NCBI RefSeq assembly: GCF_016862575.1
Contig: NZ_BONF01000007.1
Span: 36,519 to 100,518, forward strand
DNA length: 64,000 bases
Reading direction: 5' to 3'
Source: Catellatospora bangladeshensis
GTDB taxonomy: Bacteria > Actinomycetota > Actinomycetes > Mycobacteriales > Micromonosporaceae
This document shows, one piece after another, positions 54,195 to 62,319 of this stretch. The position numbers and the translations under genes are program-made. Position 1 is the first letter of the stretch; the number at the start of each line of letters is the position of its first letter. The notes beneath the pieces are model-generated. The model ran no database searches. It was given only the letters and a program-made list of their open reading frames with translations, and was not told the DNA's origin.

Positions 54195-57100
54195 ATGAAC
54201 GAGCACAGCAGTCCCCGTACCCGAACGAGAAACCCGCGCCGCACCGGGCTGGCAGCCGTGGCCGCCGGCTCGGTGCTGGCCGCCGCCGGCCTGGTGGCGG
54301 TCACCGCCGGCGCCCTGCTCCCGTCCCCGGCCCAGGCCGCGTCGCTGTCCCCGCTGGCCGTGCCCGGCCGCGGAGCGACGGTGGCGTTCACCGAGTTCGA
54401 GGCCGAGGAGCAGCCGACCAACGGCACGATCCTGGCGCACTCCCGCTACTACGGCCAGCTCGCCTCGGAGGCCTCGGGCCGCCAGGCGGTCACCCTGGAC
54501 GCGGTGGGGGAGTACGTCGAGTTCACCCTCACCAAGCCCGCCGACGCGATCAACTTCCGGTACAGCCTGCCGGACAACGCCGCGGGCACCGGCCGCGACG
54601 CCACCATCGACCTGCGGGTCAACGGCAACTTCCTCAAGAGCGTGCCGGTGACCTCGAAGTACGGCTGGTTCTACGGCGGCTACCCGTTCAACAACAACCC
54701 GGGCGACACCAACCCGCACCACTTCTACGACGAGCAGCGCAGCCTGCTCGGCAGCACGTACCCGATCGGCACGAAGATCCGGCTCCAGGTGAACTCGACG
54801 GCGCAGTCGCCGAGCTTCACCATCGACCTGGCCGACTTCGAGGTCGTCGGCGGTCCGAAGAGCAAGCCCGCCAACGCGATCGACGTGGTGGCCGACTTCG
54901 GCGCCGACCCCAACGGCGGCACCGCCGACAACACGGCCAAGTTCCAGGCCGCCGTCGACGCCGGTAAGGCGCAGGGCCGGGTCGTCTGGATCCCCGCGGG
55001 CACCTACACCGTCTGGGACCACATCGTGGTCGACGGGGTGACCCTGCAGGGCGCGGGCATGTGGCACAGCGTGCTGACCGGCCGCCACCCCACCAACCGC
55101 AACCGCGCGGTCGGCGTCTACGGCAAGTACGTGGCCGGCGGCGGCTACGGCGGCGAGATCCGGTCGCACGAGGCGGGCGGCCCGAGCCGCAACGTCACCC
55201 TCAAGGACTTCGCGATCATCGGCGACATCCGCGAGCGGGTGGACAACGACCAGGTCAACGCCATGGGCGGGGCCATGACCAACTCGGTGGTCGACAGCGT
55301 GTGGATGCAGCACACGAAGGTCGGCGCCTGGATGGACGGCCCGATGGACAACTTCACCATCAAGAACAGCGTGATCCTGGACCAGACCGCCGACGGCGTG
55401 AACTTCCACACCGGCGTCACGAACTCCACGGTGACCAACACGTTCGTCCGCAACACCGGCGACGACGGCCTGGCCATGTGGCCCGAGCGGATCCCGAACG
55501 TCAACAACACGTTCTCGTTCAACACGGTCGGCGTCACGATCCTGGCGAACAACATCGTGTCGTACGGCGGCCGGGACATCAAGATCACGGACAACGTGGT
55601 CGCGGACACCATCACCAACGGCGGCGGCATCCACATCGGCAACCGCTACCCGGGCGTCAACTCGGGCCAGGGCACGGCCGTGGCGGGCACCTTCACCGTC
55701 GCCCGCAACACCCTGATCCGCACCGGCAACTCCGACTACAACTGGAACTTCGGCGTCGGCGCGATCTGGTTCTCGGGCCTGAACGAGCCGATCAACGGCG
55801 CGACCATCAACATCACCGACACCGACATCCTGGACAGCTCGTACGCGGCGCTGCACTGGATCGAGGGCGGCGCGACCGGGATCCACTTCAAGAACGTGCG
55901 GATCATCGGCGCGGGCACGTACGCACTCCAGGTGCAGTCGCAGGGCCAGGCCACGTTCGAGAACGTGACCGCGTCCGGCATCGCGCAGAGCAACCCGATC
56001 CACAACTGCGTGGGCCCGTCGTTCCAGATCACCCAGATCGGCACCAACTCCGGCTGGTACGCCAACCCGCCCGCCTGCACCGGCATCTGGCCGACGCCGG
56101 TGTGGACCGGCGGCCCGACCACGCCGCCGAGCAACAGCCCGCCGCCGCCCAGCTCCCCGCCGCCGCCGTCGGCGCAGCTGAGCCTGAGCACCTCGAACCT
56201 GGTCTTCGGCACCCAGAACGTGGGCACCACCAGCGCCGCGCAGACGGTCACGGTGAGCAACCCGGGCTCGGTCGCGGTCAGCCTGAGCGGCGTCGCCGTC
56301 AGCGGTGACTTCGCCCGGACCACCACCTGCGGCGCGACGCTCAACCCGGGCGCCAATTGCACGGTCTCGGTGACGTTCACGCCGACCGCCACGGGCACCC
56401 GCAACGGGCAGCTGTCCGTCGGCAGCAACGCGCAGGGCAACCCGCACGTGGTGAACCTGACCGGCTCCGGCTTCAACCCCAACGGCAACCTCGCCGCGGG
56501 CCGCCCGGCCACCGCGACCAGCCAGACGCAGTCGTACGCCCCCGGCAACGCGGTCGACGGCGACGTGAACACGTACTGGGAGAGCGCCAACAACGCCTTC
56601 CCGCAGTCGATCACGGTGGACCTGGGTGCGAGCGTCAACGTCAACCAGGTCGTGCTGAAGCTGCCGCCGTCGTGGGGCACCCGCACCGAGACCCTCCAGG
56701 TGCTCGGCTCGACGGACGGCTCGAACTTCAGCAGCCTCGCCGGTTCGGCCGGCTACACCTTCAACCCGGCCACCGGCAACAGCGCGACGATCAACTTCAC
56801 CGCCGCGTCTCGCCGCTACGTCCGGGTGACGGTCACCGGCAACACCGGCTGGCCCGCGGGCCAGTTCAGCGAGTTCGAGGTGTACGGCAACGGCACCCCG
56901 CCCCCGCAGACCCCGGCGATCGGCCTGTCCACCTCCAGCCTGGCGTTCGGCAACCAGACCGTGAACAGCACCAGCGGCGCGCAGACGGTGACGGTGACCA
57001 ACACCGGCACGGCGTCGGCGACGCTCGGCGCGGTCAACGTGACCGGCGACTACGCCCGCAGCACCACCTGCGGCTCCGCGCTGGCGGCGGGCGCGTCCTG

Positions 57101-57641
57101 CACCATCTCGGTGACGTTCACGCCGACCGCCGCCGGGACCCGCTCGGGCACGGTCAGCTTCACCAGCAACGCGCCGGGCAGCCCGCACACGGTCAACCTG
57201 GCCGGCAACGGCGTCGTCGCGAACACCAACCTGGCGCTCAACCGCCCGGTGACCGAGAGCGGCCACGCCGACGTGTACGGCGCGGGCAACGCGGTCGACG
57301 GCAACGCCAACTCCTACTGGGAGTCGCTGAACAACGCCTGGCCGCAGACGATCACGGTGGACCTCGGCGCGACGACCTCGGTCTCGCGGATCGTGCTGAA
57401 GCTCCCGCCCGCGACCGCCTGGGCCACCCGTACCCAGACCCTCTCGGTCCTGGGCAGCACCAACAACTCCTCCTACACCACGGTCAAGGCCTCCGCGGGC
57501 TACGTCTTCAACCCGTCCTCGGCCAACACCGTCACCATCACCTTCGCCGCGACCAGCCAGCGCTACCTGCGCCTGAGCTTCACCGGCAACACGGGCTGGC
57601 CCGCCGGCCAGCTCTCCGAGTACGAGGTCTACGCCTCGTAA
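54195..57641 (+). CDS. Secreted multidomain GH87-type alpha-1,3-glucanase / mycodextranase
   Basis: A 1148-residue exported enzyme. Signal peptide with twin Arg (NPRRTGLAAVAAG ... SPAQA, about 1-50); CBM35-like domain (about 55-215, TEFEAEEQPTNG ... DLADFEVVGG); right-handed beta-helix catalytic domain (about 225-630). Motifs TKVGAWMDGPMDNFTIKNS, QTADGVNF and NTGDDGLAMW match the GH87 family, and Asp400, Asp423 and Asp424 have the 23-24 residue spacing of its catalytic acids. After a Pro/Ser linker (about 635-655) come two HYDIN/choice-of-anchor-D-like domains (about 660-758, 904-1007) alternating with two F5/8-type C (CBM32-like) domains (762-897, 1011-1148). It should cut alpha-1,3-glucan outside the cell, for example fungal wall glucan. 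A strong terminator follows. Confidence 0.82.
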   Translation: MNEHSSPRTRTRNPRRTGLAAVAAGSVLAAAGLVAVTAGALLPSPAQAASLSPLAVPGRGATVAFTEFEAEEQPTNGTILAHSRYYGQLASEASGRQAVTLDAVGEYVEFTLTKPADAINFRYSLPDNAAGTGRDATIDLRVNGNFLKSVPVTSKYGWFYGGYPFNNNPGDTNPHHFYDEQRSLLGSTYPIGTKIRLQVNSTAQSPSFTIDLADFEVVGGPKSKPANAIDVVADFGADPNGGTADNTAKFQAAVDAGKAQGRVVWIPAGTYTVWDHIVVDGVTLQGAGMWHSVLTGRHPTNRNRAVGVYGKYVAGGGYGGEIRSHEAGGPSRNVTLKDFAIIGDIRERVDNDQVNAMGGAMTNSVVDSVWMQHTKVGAWMDGPMDNFTIKNSVILDQTADGVNFHTGVTNSTVTNTFVRNTGDDGLAMWPERIPNVNNTFSFNTVGVTILANNIVSYGGRDIKITDNVVADTITNGGGIHIGNRYPGVNSGQGTAVAGTFTVARNTLIRTGNSDYNWNFGVGAIWFSGLNEPINGATINITDTDILDSSYAALHWIEGGATGIHFKNVRIIGAGTYALQVQSQGQATFENVTASGIAQSNPIHNCVGPSFQITQIGTNSGWYANPPACTGIWPTPVWTGGPTTPPSNSPPPPSSPPPPSAQLSLSTSNLVFGTQNVGTTSAAQTVTVSNPGSVAVSLSGVAVSGDFARTTTCGATLNPGANCTVSVTFTPTATGTRNGQLSVGSNAQGNPHVVNLTGSGFNPNGNLAAGRPATATSQTQSYAPGNAVDGDVNTYWESANNAFPQSITVDLGASVNVNQVVLKLPPSWGTRTETLQVLGSTDGSNFSSLAGSAGYTFNPATGNSATINFTAASRRYVRVTVTGNTGWPAGQFSEFEVYGNGTPPPQTPAIGLSTSSLAFGNQTVNSTSGAQTVTVTNTGTASATLGAVNVTGDYARSTTCGSALAAGASCTISVTFTPTAAGTRSGTVSFTSNAPGSPHTVNLAGNGVVANTNLALNRPVTESGHADVYGAGNAVDGNANSYWESLNNAWPQTITVDLGATTSVSRIVLKLPPATAWATRTQTLSVLGSTNNSSYTTVKASAGYVFNPSSANTVTITFAATSQRYLRLSFTGNTGWPAGQLSEYEVYAS

Positions 57642-57649
57642 CCCGAACC

Positions 57650-57682
57650 CCGGTGGGGAGGGTGAGCGGCCCTCCCCACCGG
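57650..57682 (+). terminator. Terminator of the glucan operon
   Basis: 13-bp perfect stem CCGGTGGGGAGGG / CCCTCCCCACCGG with a 7-nt loop, 8 nt after the stop, followed by CTTTACG. Confidence 0.85.
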
Positions 57683-57690
57683 CTTTACGA

Positions 57691-57742
57691 AAGGAAGGGC
57701 ACCTTCTTAACGCTATGCGTAGAGGAAGGTGCCCTTCTTAAC
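57691..57742. repeat. 52-bp palindromic repeat, family D copy 1
   Basis: AAGGAAGGGCACCTTCTTAA ... GAAGGTGCCCTTCTTAAC: arms built of GAAGGGCACCTTC and GAAGGTGCCCTTC, each itself a near-palindrome. It directly follows the terminator. Confidence 0.9.
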
Positions 57743-57814
57743 GGTTCAGCCCACGGCTCCCGGCCCGTTGCGTGATCCGGTCCACCGGTTCGCCGGGCGT
57801 ACGCACCGACGGCG

Positions 57815-57833
57815 GCCGGTTACAGTAACCGGC
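57815..57833 (+). promoter_or_regulatory. 19-bp perfect operator palindrome over the leaderless promoter of LacI regulator 2
   Basis: GCCGGTTACAGTAACCGGC is a perfect 9-1-9 palindrome. It contains the -10 TACAGT (57821-57826) and ends exactly one base before GTG 57834. A repressor here would block both initiation and the start codon region, so autoregulation is very likely. Confidence 0.75.
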
Positions 57834-58829
57834 GTGACGCGCAGACTCGCCGAAGTGGCGAAGTACGTGGGGGTGAGCGAGGCGACGGTGAGCCGTGTCC
57901 TCAACGGCAAGCCCGGCATCTCCGAATCGACTCGCACCGCCGTGCTGACCGCCCTGGACGTGCTCGGCTACGAGCGGCCCACCAAGCTGCGCGGGGAGCG
58001 GGCGCGCCTGGTCGGCCTCGTGCTGCCCGAGCTGCAGAACCCGATCTTCCCGGCGTTCGCCGAGATCGTGGCGGGGGCGCTGGCGCAGCGCGGCTTCACC
58101 CCGGTGCTGTGCACCCGCACCGAGGAGGGCGTGGCCGAGTCGGCGTACGTCGACATCATGATGGAGCAGCAGGTCTCCGGCGTGATCTTCGCGGGCGGCC
58201 TGTACGCGCAGGCCGACGCCGAGCATGAGCACTACCACCGGCTGCGCCAGCGCGGCCTGCCCGTGGTGCTGGTCAACGCGGCGATCGACGGCCTGGGCTT
58301 CCCGATCGTGGCGGCCGACGACACGGTCGCGGTGGACCAGGCGTACGGCCACCTGTCCTCGCTCGGCCACACCAAGATCGGCCTGCTGCTGGGCCCGGCC
58401 GACCACGTGCCCTCGGCCCGCAAGCTGGCCGCGTTCAAGCAGCGCACCGGGCAGGCCAAGCCGCCGGTGGCGCGCACCATCTACTCGATGGAGGCCGCGC
58501 AGGCCGCCGCGGTCCGGCTGATCAAGGACGGGGTGACCGGCCTGATCTGCGCCTCCGACGTGTTCGCCCTCGGCGCGGTGCGCGCGGTGCGCCGGATGGG
58601 GCTGCGCGTGCCGGAGGACATCTCGGTGGTCGGCTACGACGACTCGCTGTTCATGGCCTGCACCGACCCGCCGCTGACCACGGTGCGCCAGCCCATCGGT
58701 GCGATGGGCCAGGCCGCGGTGGCCATGCTGGTGTCCCAGGTCGACGGCGGCGAGGTCGCGCCGGACGAGTACCTGTTCGACCCCGAGCTGGTGGTCCGCG
58801 CCTCGACCGCGGTCGTCCGCCCCTCCTGA
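57834..58829 (+). CDS. LacI-family transcriptional regulator 2
   Basis: A 331-residue repressor, close paralogue of the one at 47171. The DNA-binding helix-turn-helix (LAEVAKYVGVSEATVSRVLNG) differs at only a few positions, and the hinge and first sensor strands are nearly identical (YERPTKLRGERARLVGLVL). The sensor domains diverge more (TGQAKPPVARTIYSMEA inserted relative to paralogue 1). GTG start fixed by the palindromic promoter ending one base before it. With regulator 1 it flanks the glucan operon, so both may read similar operators but different sugars. Confidence 0.9.
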   Translation: MTRRLAEVAKYVGVSEATVSRVLNGKPGISESTRTAVLTALDVLGYERPTKLRGERARLVGLVLPELQNPIFPAFAEIVAGALAQRGFTPVLCTRTEEGVAESAYVDIMMEQQVSGVIFAGGLYAQADAEHEHYHRLRQRGLPVVLVNAAIDGLGFPIVAADDTVAVDQAYGHLSSLGHTKIGLLLGPADHVPSARKLAAFKQRTGQAKPPVARTIYSMEAAQAAAVRLIKDGVTGLICASDVFALGAVRAVRRMGLRVPEDISVVGYDDSLFMACTDPPLTTVRQPIGAMGQAAVAMLVSQVDGGEVAPDEYLFDPELVVRASTAVVRPS

Positions 58830-58853
58830 TCCCCGCGCCTGGCCGAAGGGCGG

Positions 58854-59309
58854 TCAGCCGCGCCGCATGGGGACGTGCGGGATGCCGTCCTCGAGGAACT
58901 CCGGGCCGCTGGGCGCGAAGCCGTATTTGGCGTAGAACCGCTGCAGGTGCGCCTGCGCGTCCAGCACGGCCGGGGCGTCGCCGACCACGGCGAGCGCCAC
59001 GGTGAGCAGCTGCCCGGCCAGGCCGTCGCCGCGCGCCTCGGGGGCGGTCACCACACGGCCGATGCGGTACACCATGCCGTCCGGCGTGTCGTCGGTGAGC
59101 AGGCGCAGGTAGGCGACCGGCTTGCGGTCGACCTCGTACCACAGGTGCCGGGTGCCGGGCTCGGTGTCGCGTCCGTCCAGGTCGGGGTAGGGGCAGTCCT
59201 GCTCCACGACGAACACGTCCACGCGCAGCTTGAGCAGGGCGTACAGGGTGGCGGCGTCCAGGTCGTGGAAGCTCGCGGTGCGGAAGATCATGGTCGTTGC
59301 CGGGATCAC
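58854..59309 (-). CDS. GNAT family N-acetyltransferase (ElaA-like)
   Basis: A 151-residue acetyltransferase. The early ALLKLRVDVFVVEQDCPYPDLDG segment is the ElaA signature; the acetyl-CoA loop is RVVTAPEARGDGLAGQLL. YAKYGFAPSGPEFLEDGIPHVPM ends it. Substrate unknown. GTG 59309 is chosen over the ATG six codons inside because TACGAT lies exactly 6 nt upstream (leaderless). Divergent from the ABC pair across a TetR-type operator. Confidence 0.8.
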   Translation of the reverse strand: MIPATTMIFRTASFHDLDAATLYALLKLRVDVFVVEQDCPYPDLDGRDTEPGTRHLWYEVDRKPVAYLRLLTDDTPDGMVYRIGRVVTAPEARGDGLAGQLLTVALAVVGDAPAVLDAQAHLQRFYAKYGFAPSGPEFLEDGIPHVPMRRG

Positions 59310-59315
59310 CGTTGA

Positions 59316-59321
59316 ATCGTA
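59316..59321 (-). promoter_or_regulatory. -10 hexamer TACGAT, leaderless promoter of the GNAT gene
   Basis: Minus-strand TACGAT, 6 nt before GTG 59309. Confidence 0.5.
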
Positions 59322-59373
59322 TGCGGTGAAACGGCTCACCCTCACTTTCGGCCGCGACCCTTCGTGATCCAGT

Positions 59374-59390
59374 ATTTAGACCGACCGGTC
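59374..59390 (+). promoter_or_regulatory. TetR-type operator overlapping the ABC-pair promoter
   Basis: GACCG-AC-CGGTC (59379-59390) is a perfect palindrome of the kind bound by TetR-family repressors. It abuts a -10-like TATTTA (59374-59379), 28 nt before GTG 59418. The TetR gene at 62320, three genes on, is the probable ligand-controlled repressor. Confidence 0.6.
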
Positions 59391-59417
59391 AGTTCAAAAA
59401 CTTTTCGGAGGGTACGC

Positions 59418-60071
59418 GTGGAGGCGGCACTGCTGGAGGCAGAGGGGCTCGGAGTGCGTACCCGCCAGGGCTGGGTCTTCCGCGACCTGGACCTGCGCGT
59501 CGGCGCGGGGGAGCTGGTCGCGCTCACCGGGCCCGCGGGCGGCGGCCGTACCAGCGCCCTGCTCGCGCTCGGCGGCCGCTTCCGCTTCACGCACGGCCGG
59601 GTCACCGGCCCGGGGCGCACGGCATTCGGCCTGGTCCCCGGCGTCAACGAGCCCGAACCGGCGCTCACCGTCGCCGAGCACCTCGGCGAACGGCTGCGCC
59701 TGCTCGGCCGCGCCCGCCCCTGGCACCGCCTGCGCCGCCTCACCGCCGGCCCGCTGCTGGCCGACCTGCCCCCGGGCATCGCACCCGGCACCCTCGCCCG
59801 CGACCTCGCCCCGCTCGACCGGCACCGACTGATGATCAGGCTCGCCCTGCTGGAGGACCCCGACGTGCTGCTCCTCGACGACCTCGACGTGTCCCTGACC
59901 CCCGCCGAGACGCGGACCCTCCTCAGCGAACTCGACGCCACCGGCCGCGCCGCCGTCTTCACCTGCCGCGGCCCCGAAACCCTCACCGCTACGCGGTTAG
60001 GAAGGGCACCTTCTACTACGGAATCCGATAACAAGGTGCCCTTCCTTTCTCTGGTGGGGGTGGGGCGGTGA
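59418..60071 (+). CDS. ABC transporter ATPase-like protein with degenerate motifs
   Basis: A 217-residue ABC-type nucleotide-binding domain (LLEAEGLGVRTRQGWVFRDLDLRVGAGELVAL). Walker A reads GPAGGGRTSALLA, with Arg44 in place of the invariant Lys. No LSGGQ signature is present where ARDLAPLDRHRLMIRLALLEDP lies, and Walker B VLLLDDLD lacks the catalytic Glu (Asp instead). It may bind ATP poorly and act as a structural partner of the YhgE/Pip permease, or use ATP in an unusual way. The last 25 codons come from an inserted 52-bp repeat and contain a TTA leucine codon (59997). GGAGGG is 5 nt before GTG. GTGA overlap with the permease. Confidence 0.75.
   Translation: MEAALLEAEGLGVRTRQGWVFRDLDLRVGAGELVALTGPAGGGRTSALLALGGRFRFTHGRVTGPGRTAFGLVPGVNEPEPALTVAEHLGERLRLLGRARPWHRLRRLTAGPLLADLPPGIAPGTLARDLAPLDRHRLMIRLALLEDPDVLLLDDLDVSLTPAETRTLLSELDATGRAAVFTCRGPETLTATRLGRAPSTTESDNKVPFLSLVGVGR
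59996..60047. repeat. 52-bp palindromic repeat, family D copy 2 (inside a coding region)
   Basis: GTTAGGAAGGGCACCTTC ... AAGGTGCCCTTCCTT, inverted relative to copies 1 and 3. It lies entirely within the ATPase gene and encodes LGRAPSTTESDNKVPFL of its tail. Confidence 0.9.
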
Positions 60072-62215
60072 GCCTCGGGAGGCTGGAGCTGCGGCGGTTC
60101 CGGCGGCACCGGATGACGCGGGCCGCGCTCGTCGTGCTCACGCTGGTGCCGCTGCTGTACGGGGCGCTGTACCTGTGGGCGTTCTGGGATCCGTACGGCA
60201 ACATGCACCGCATCCCGGTGGCGCTGGTGCTGCAGGACCGGGAGGCGACCGACCCGGACGGCGCGGCCGTGCACGCCGGACGTGATCTGGCCGAGGAGCT
60301 GGAGCAGCGGCAGGTGTTCGGCTGGCACCGGGTCGACGCGGCCGCCGCCGAGGCCGGGCTGCGCGACGGCACGTACCAGCTCGCTCTGCGCATCCCGGCG
60401 GACTTCTCGGCGGCGCTGGTCACCGGGCCCGACCCGGCGGCGGACGCGCGGGCCGGGCAGCTCACCGTGGTCAGCGACGACGCGGTCAACTACATCTCCG
60501 GCATGCTGGCCCGCAGCGCGTTCACCGAGATCCGGGCGGCGGCGGCCGAGTCAGCGGCGGGGAAGTACTTCGACGGCATGCTGATCGGGTTCACCGACCT
60601 CAAGTCCGCGCTGGGCGAGGCCGCCGACGGGGCGGACGCGCTGTCGGACGGGGCAGGGAAGGCCAGGGACGGTGCGGGAGCGCTGGCCGACGGGGCGGGC
60701 GACGCTGCGGCCGGTGCGGGCACGCTGGCCGACGGGCTGGCGCAGGCCGAGTCCGGCTCGCGGACGCTGGCCGCCGGGCTGGCCACGCTGGAGGCCGGAT
60801 CGGCGCAGCTCGCCGACGGGGCGGCCCGTGCGGCGGCGGGCGGGCAGCAGCTCGCGTCCACCGTGGACCGCGCGGCCGACCGGGTGGAGCCCGTGCTGCG
60901 TGAGCATGCGGGCACCATCGAGCGGGGCGCGACCGCCGTCGCCGACGCCGCGCAGGCGCTCGCCGAGCACCTCGACCTGCTGCCGGGGCTGGCCGAGCAG
61001 GCGGTGCGGCGTACCGGCGAGGTCGTCTCGTCCCTGGACGCGCTGGCCGCGGCGCACCCGGAGCTGCGCGACGACCCGGCCTTCACCGCGGCCCGCCGGG
61101 CCGCGCAGGCCGCCGCGGACACCGCCCGCGACCTGGACCGGCGGCTGGACGAGGCCGGGCTGCCCGAGGTGCGGGCGAAGCTGCTGGCCGTCGCCGCGAC
61201 CGCGCGTGAGGTGGCGAAGGCCGCACCGCACCTGGCCGACGACGTCGCGGCCGCCCGGCGCAGCGTCGACGAGCTGGCCACGGGGCTGGCCGCGCTGTCC
61301 ACCGGCGCCGACCGGCTGCACGGCGGCATCGCGGAGGCGTCCACCGGGGCGAAGTCGCTGCACGGTGGGCTCTACCGGCTGTCCACCGGCGCGCGGCAGC
61401 TCGACGGGGGGCTGACCGCGCTGTCCGGCGGCGCGGGCAAGCTGGCCGCGGGCCTGGCCAAGCTCGACGACGGCGCCCGCGAGCTGGCCTCCGGCCTGAG
61501 CGACGGCGCGGCCGAGGTGCCGGGGTACGACGCCGACAGCCGCGCGGAGCGTGCCGGGGTGCTGGCCGCGCCGGTGACGCTGGACCGCGACGTACGCCAC
61601 GCGGCCGCCGCCTACGGCACCGGGTTCGCGCCGTACTTCCTGGCCCTGGCGCTGTGGGTGGGCGCGATGCTCACCTTCATGCTGCTGCGGCCGATCACCC
61701 GGCGGCACCAGATGACCGGCGCGCCCGCCTGGCGCGTGGCGCTGGCCGGCTGGCGGCCCGCCGTCGCCGTCGGCGTCGCCCAGGCCACGGCGCTGTACGG
61801 CGTACTGCGCCTGGCCCTCGGGCTGGCGCCGGTGCACCCGTGGGGCATGTACCTCTACCTGCTCGCCACCGTGCTGGCGTTCACGGCGGTGCTGCAACTG
61901 CTCGGCGCGGCGCTGGGCCCCTCCGGCCGGGTCGCCGCGCTGATCCTGCTGATGCTCCAGCTCACCGGCTCCGGCGGCACCTACCCCGTCGCCACCAGCC
62001 CCGCCTTCTTCCAGGCGATCCACCCGTACCTGCCGATGACCTACGTCGTCGACGGCCTGCGCCACCTCATCCTCGGCGGCTCGTCCGACACGGTCCTGAC
62101 CGGCGTCCTCGTCCTGCTCGGGGTCACGGCGCTGGCCCTCACCCTCACCACCCTCACCGCCGCCCGCACCCGCCGCCTCACCCCCGACAAACTCCACCCC
62201 GCGCTCCCCCTGTAA
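60068..62215 (+). CDS. YhgE/Pip-family ABC membrane protein
   Basis: A 715-residue protein. One N-terminal helix (LVVLTLVPLLYGALYLWAFWDPYGN) is followed by IPVALVLQD, typical of the YhgE/Pip family. A long extracytoplasmic region (about 50-500) has repeated Ala/Gly-rich turns (LADGAGDAAAGAGTLADGL, LSTGARQLDGGLTALSGG) that form an extended helical stalk. Five C-terminal helices follow (about 515-700). YhgE-like proteins relate to ESX-type and drug or lipid export, but roles are poorly defined. GTG 60068 overlaps the ATPase stop (GTGA), so the two form one transporter under TetR control. Confidence 0.8.
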   Translation: MSLGRLELRRFRRHRMTRAALVVLTLVPLLYGALYLWAFWDPYGNMHRIPVALVLQDREATDPDGAAVHAGRDLAEELEQRQVFGWHRVDAAAAEAGLRDGTYQLALRIPADFSAALVTGPDPAADARAGQLTVVSDDAVNYISGMLARSAFTEIRAAAAESAAGKYFDGMLIGFTDLKSALGEAADGADALSDGAGKARDGAGALADGAGDAAAGAGTLADGLAQAESGSRTLAAGLATLEAGSAQLADGAARAAAGGQQLASTVDRAADRVEPVLREHAGTIERGATAVADAAQALAEHLDLLPGLAEQAVRRTGEVVSSLDALAAAHPELRDDPAFTAARRAAQAAADTARDLDRRLDEAGLPEVRAKLLAVAATAREVAKAAPHLADDVAAARRSVDELATGLAALSTGADRLHGGIAEASTGAKSLHGGLYRLSTGARQLDGGLTALSGGAGKLAAGLAKLDDGARELASGLSDGAAEVPGYDADSRAERAGVLAAPVTLDRDVRHAAAAYGTGFAPYFLALALWVGAMLTFMLLRPITRRHQMTGAPAWRVALAGWRPAVAVGVAQATALYGVLRLALGLAPVHPWGMYLYLLATVLAFTAVLQLLGAALGPSGRVAALILLMLQLTGSGGTYPVATSPAFFQAIHPYLPMTYVVDGLRHLILGGSSDTVLTGVLVLLGVTALALTLTTLTAARTRRLTPDKLHPALPL

Positions 62216-62233
62216 CCCGGCCGTCTTTCTGCG

Positions 62234-62292
62234 TCGATCATGAACTTATGGCACGGTTCGGCGGCGTGTCGGCGGCACAACTTCATGATCGA
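62234..62292. repeat. 59-bp palindromic repeat, family C
   Basis: TCGATCATGAACTT ... AACTTCATGATCGA with inner GGCAC/GTGCC-like elements. A single copy here, sharing only the GATC arms with families A and B. Confidence 0.75.
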
Positions 62293-62319
62293 TTTGGGAT
62301 CGGGCGGGGGTGGGGCAGG

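Noticed and set aside
53538..57266. A 1242-residue minus-strand frame opposite the GH87 gene
   Set aside because: A mirror of the biased codon use of the sense gene; its composition is not protein-like.
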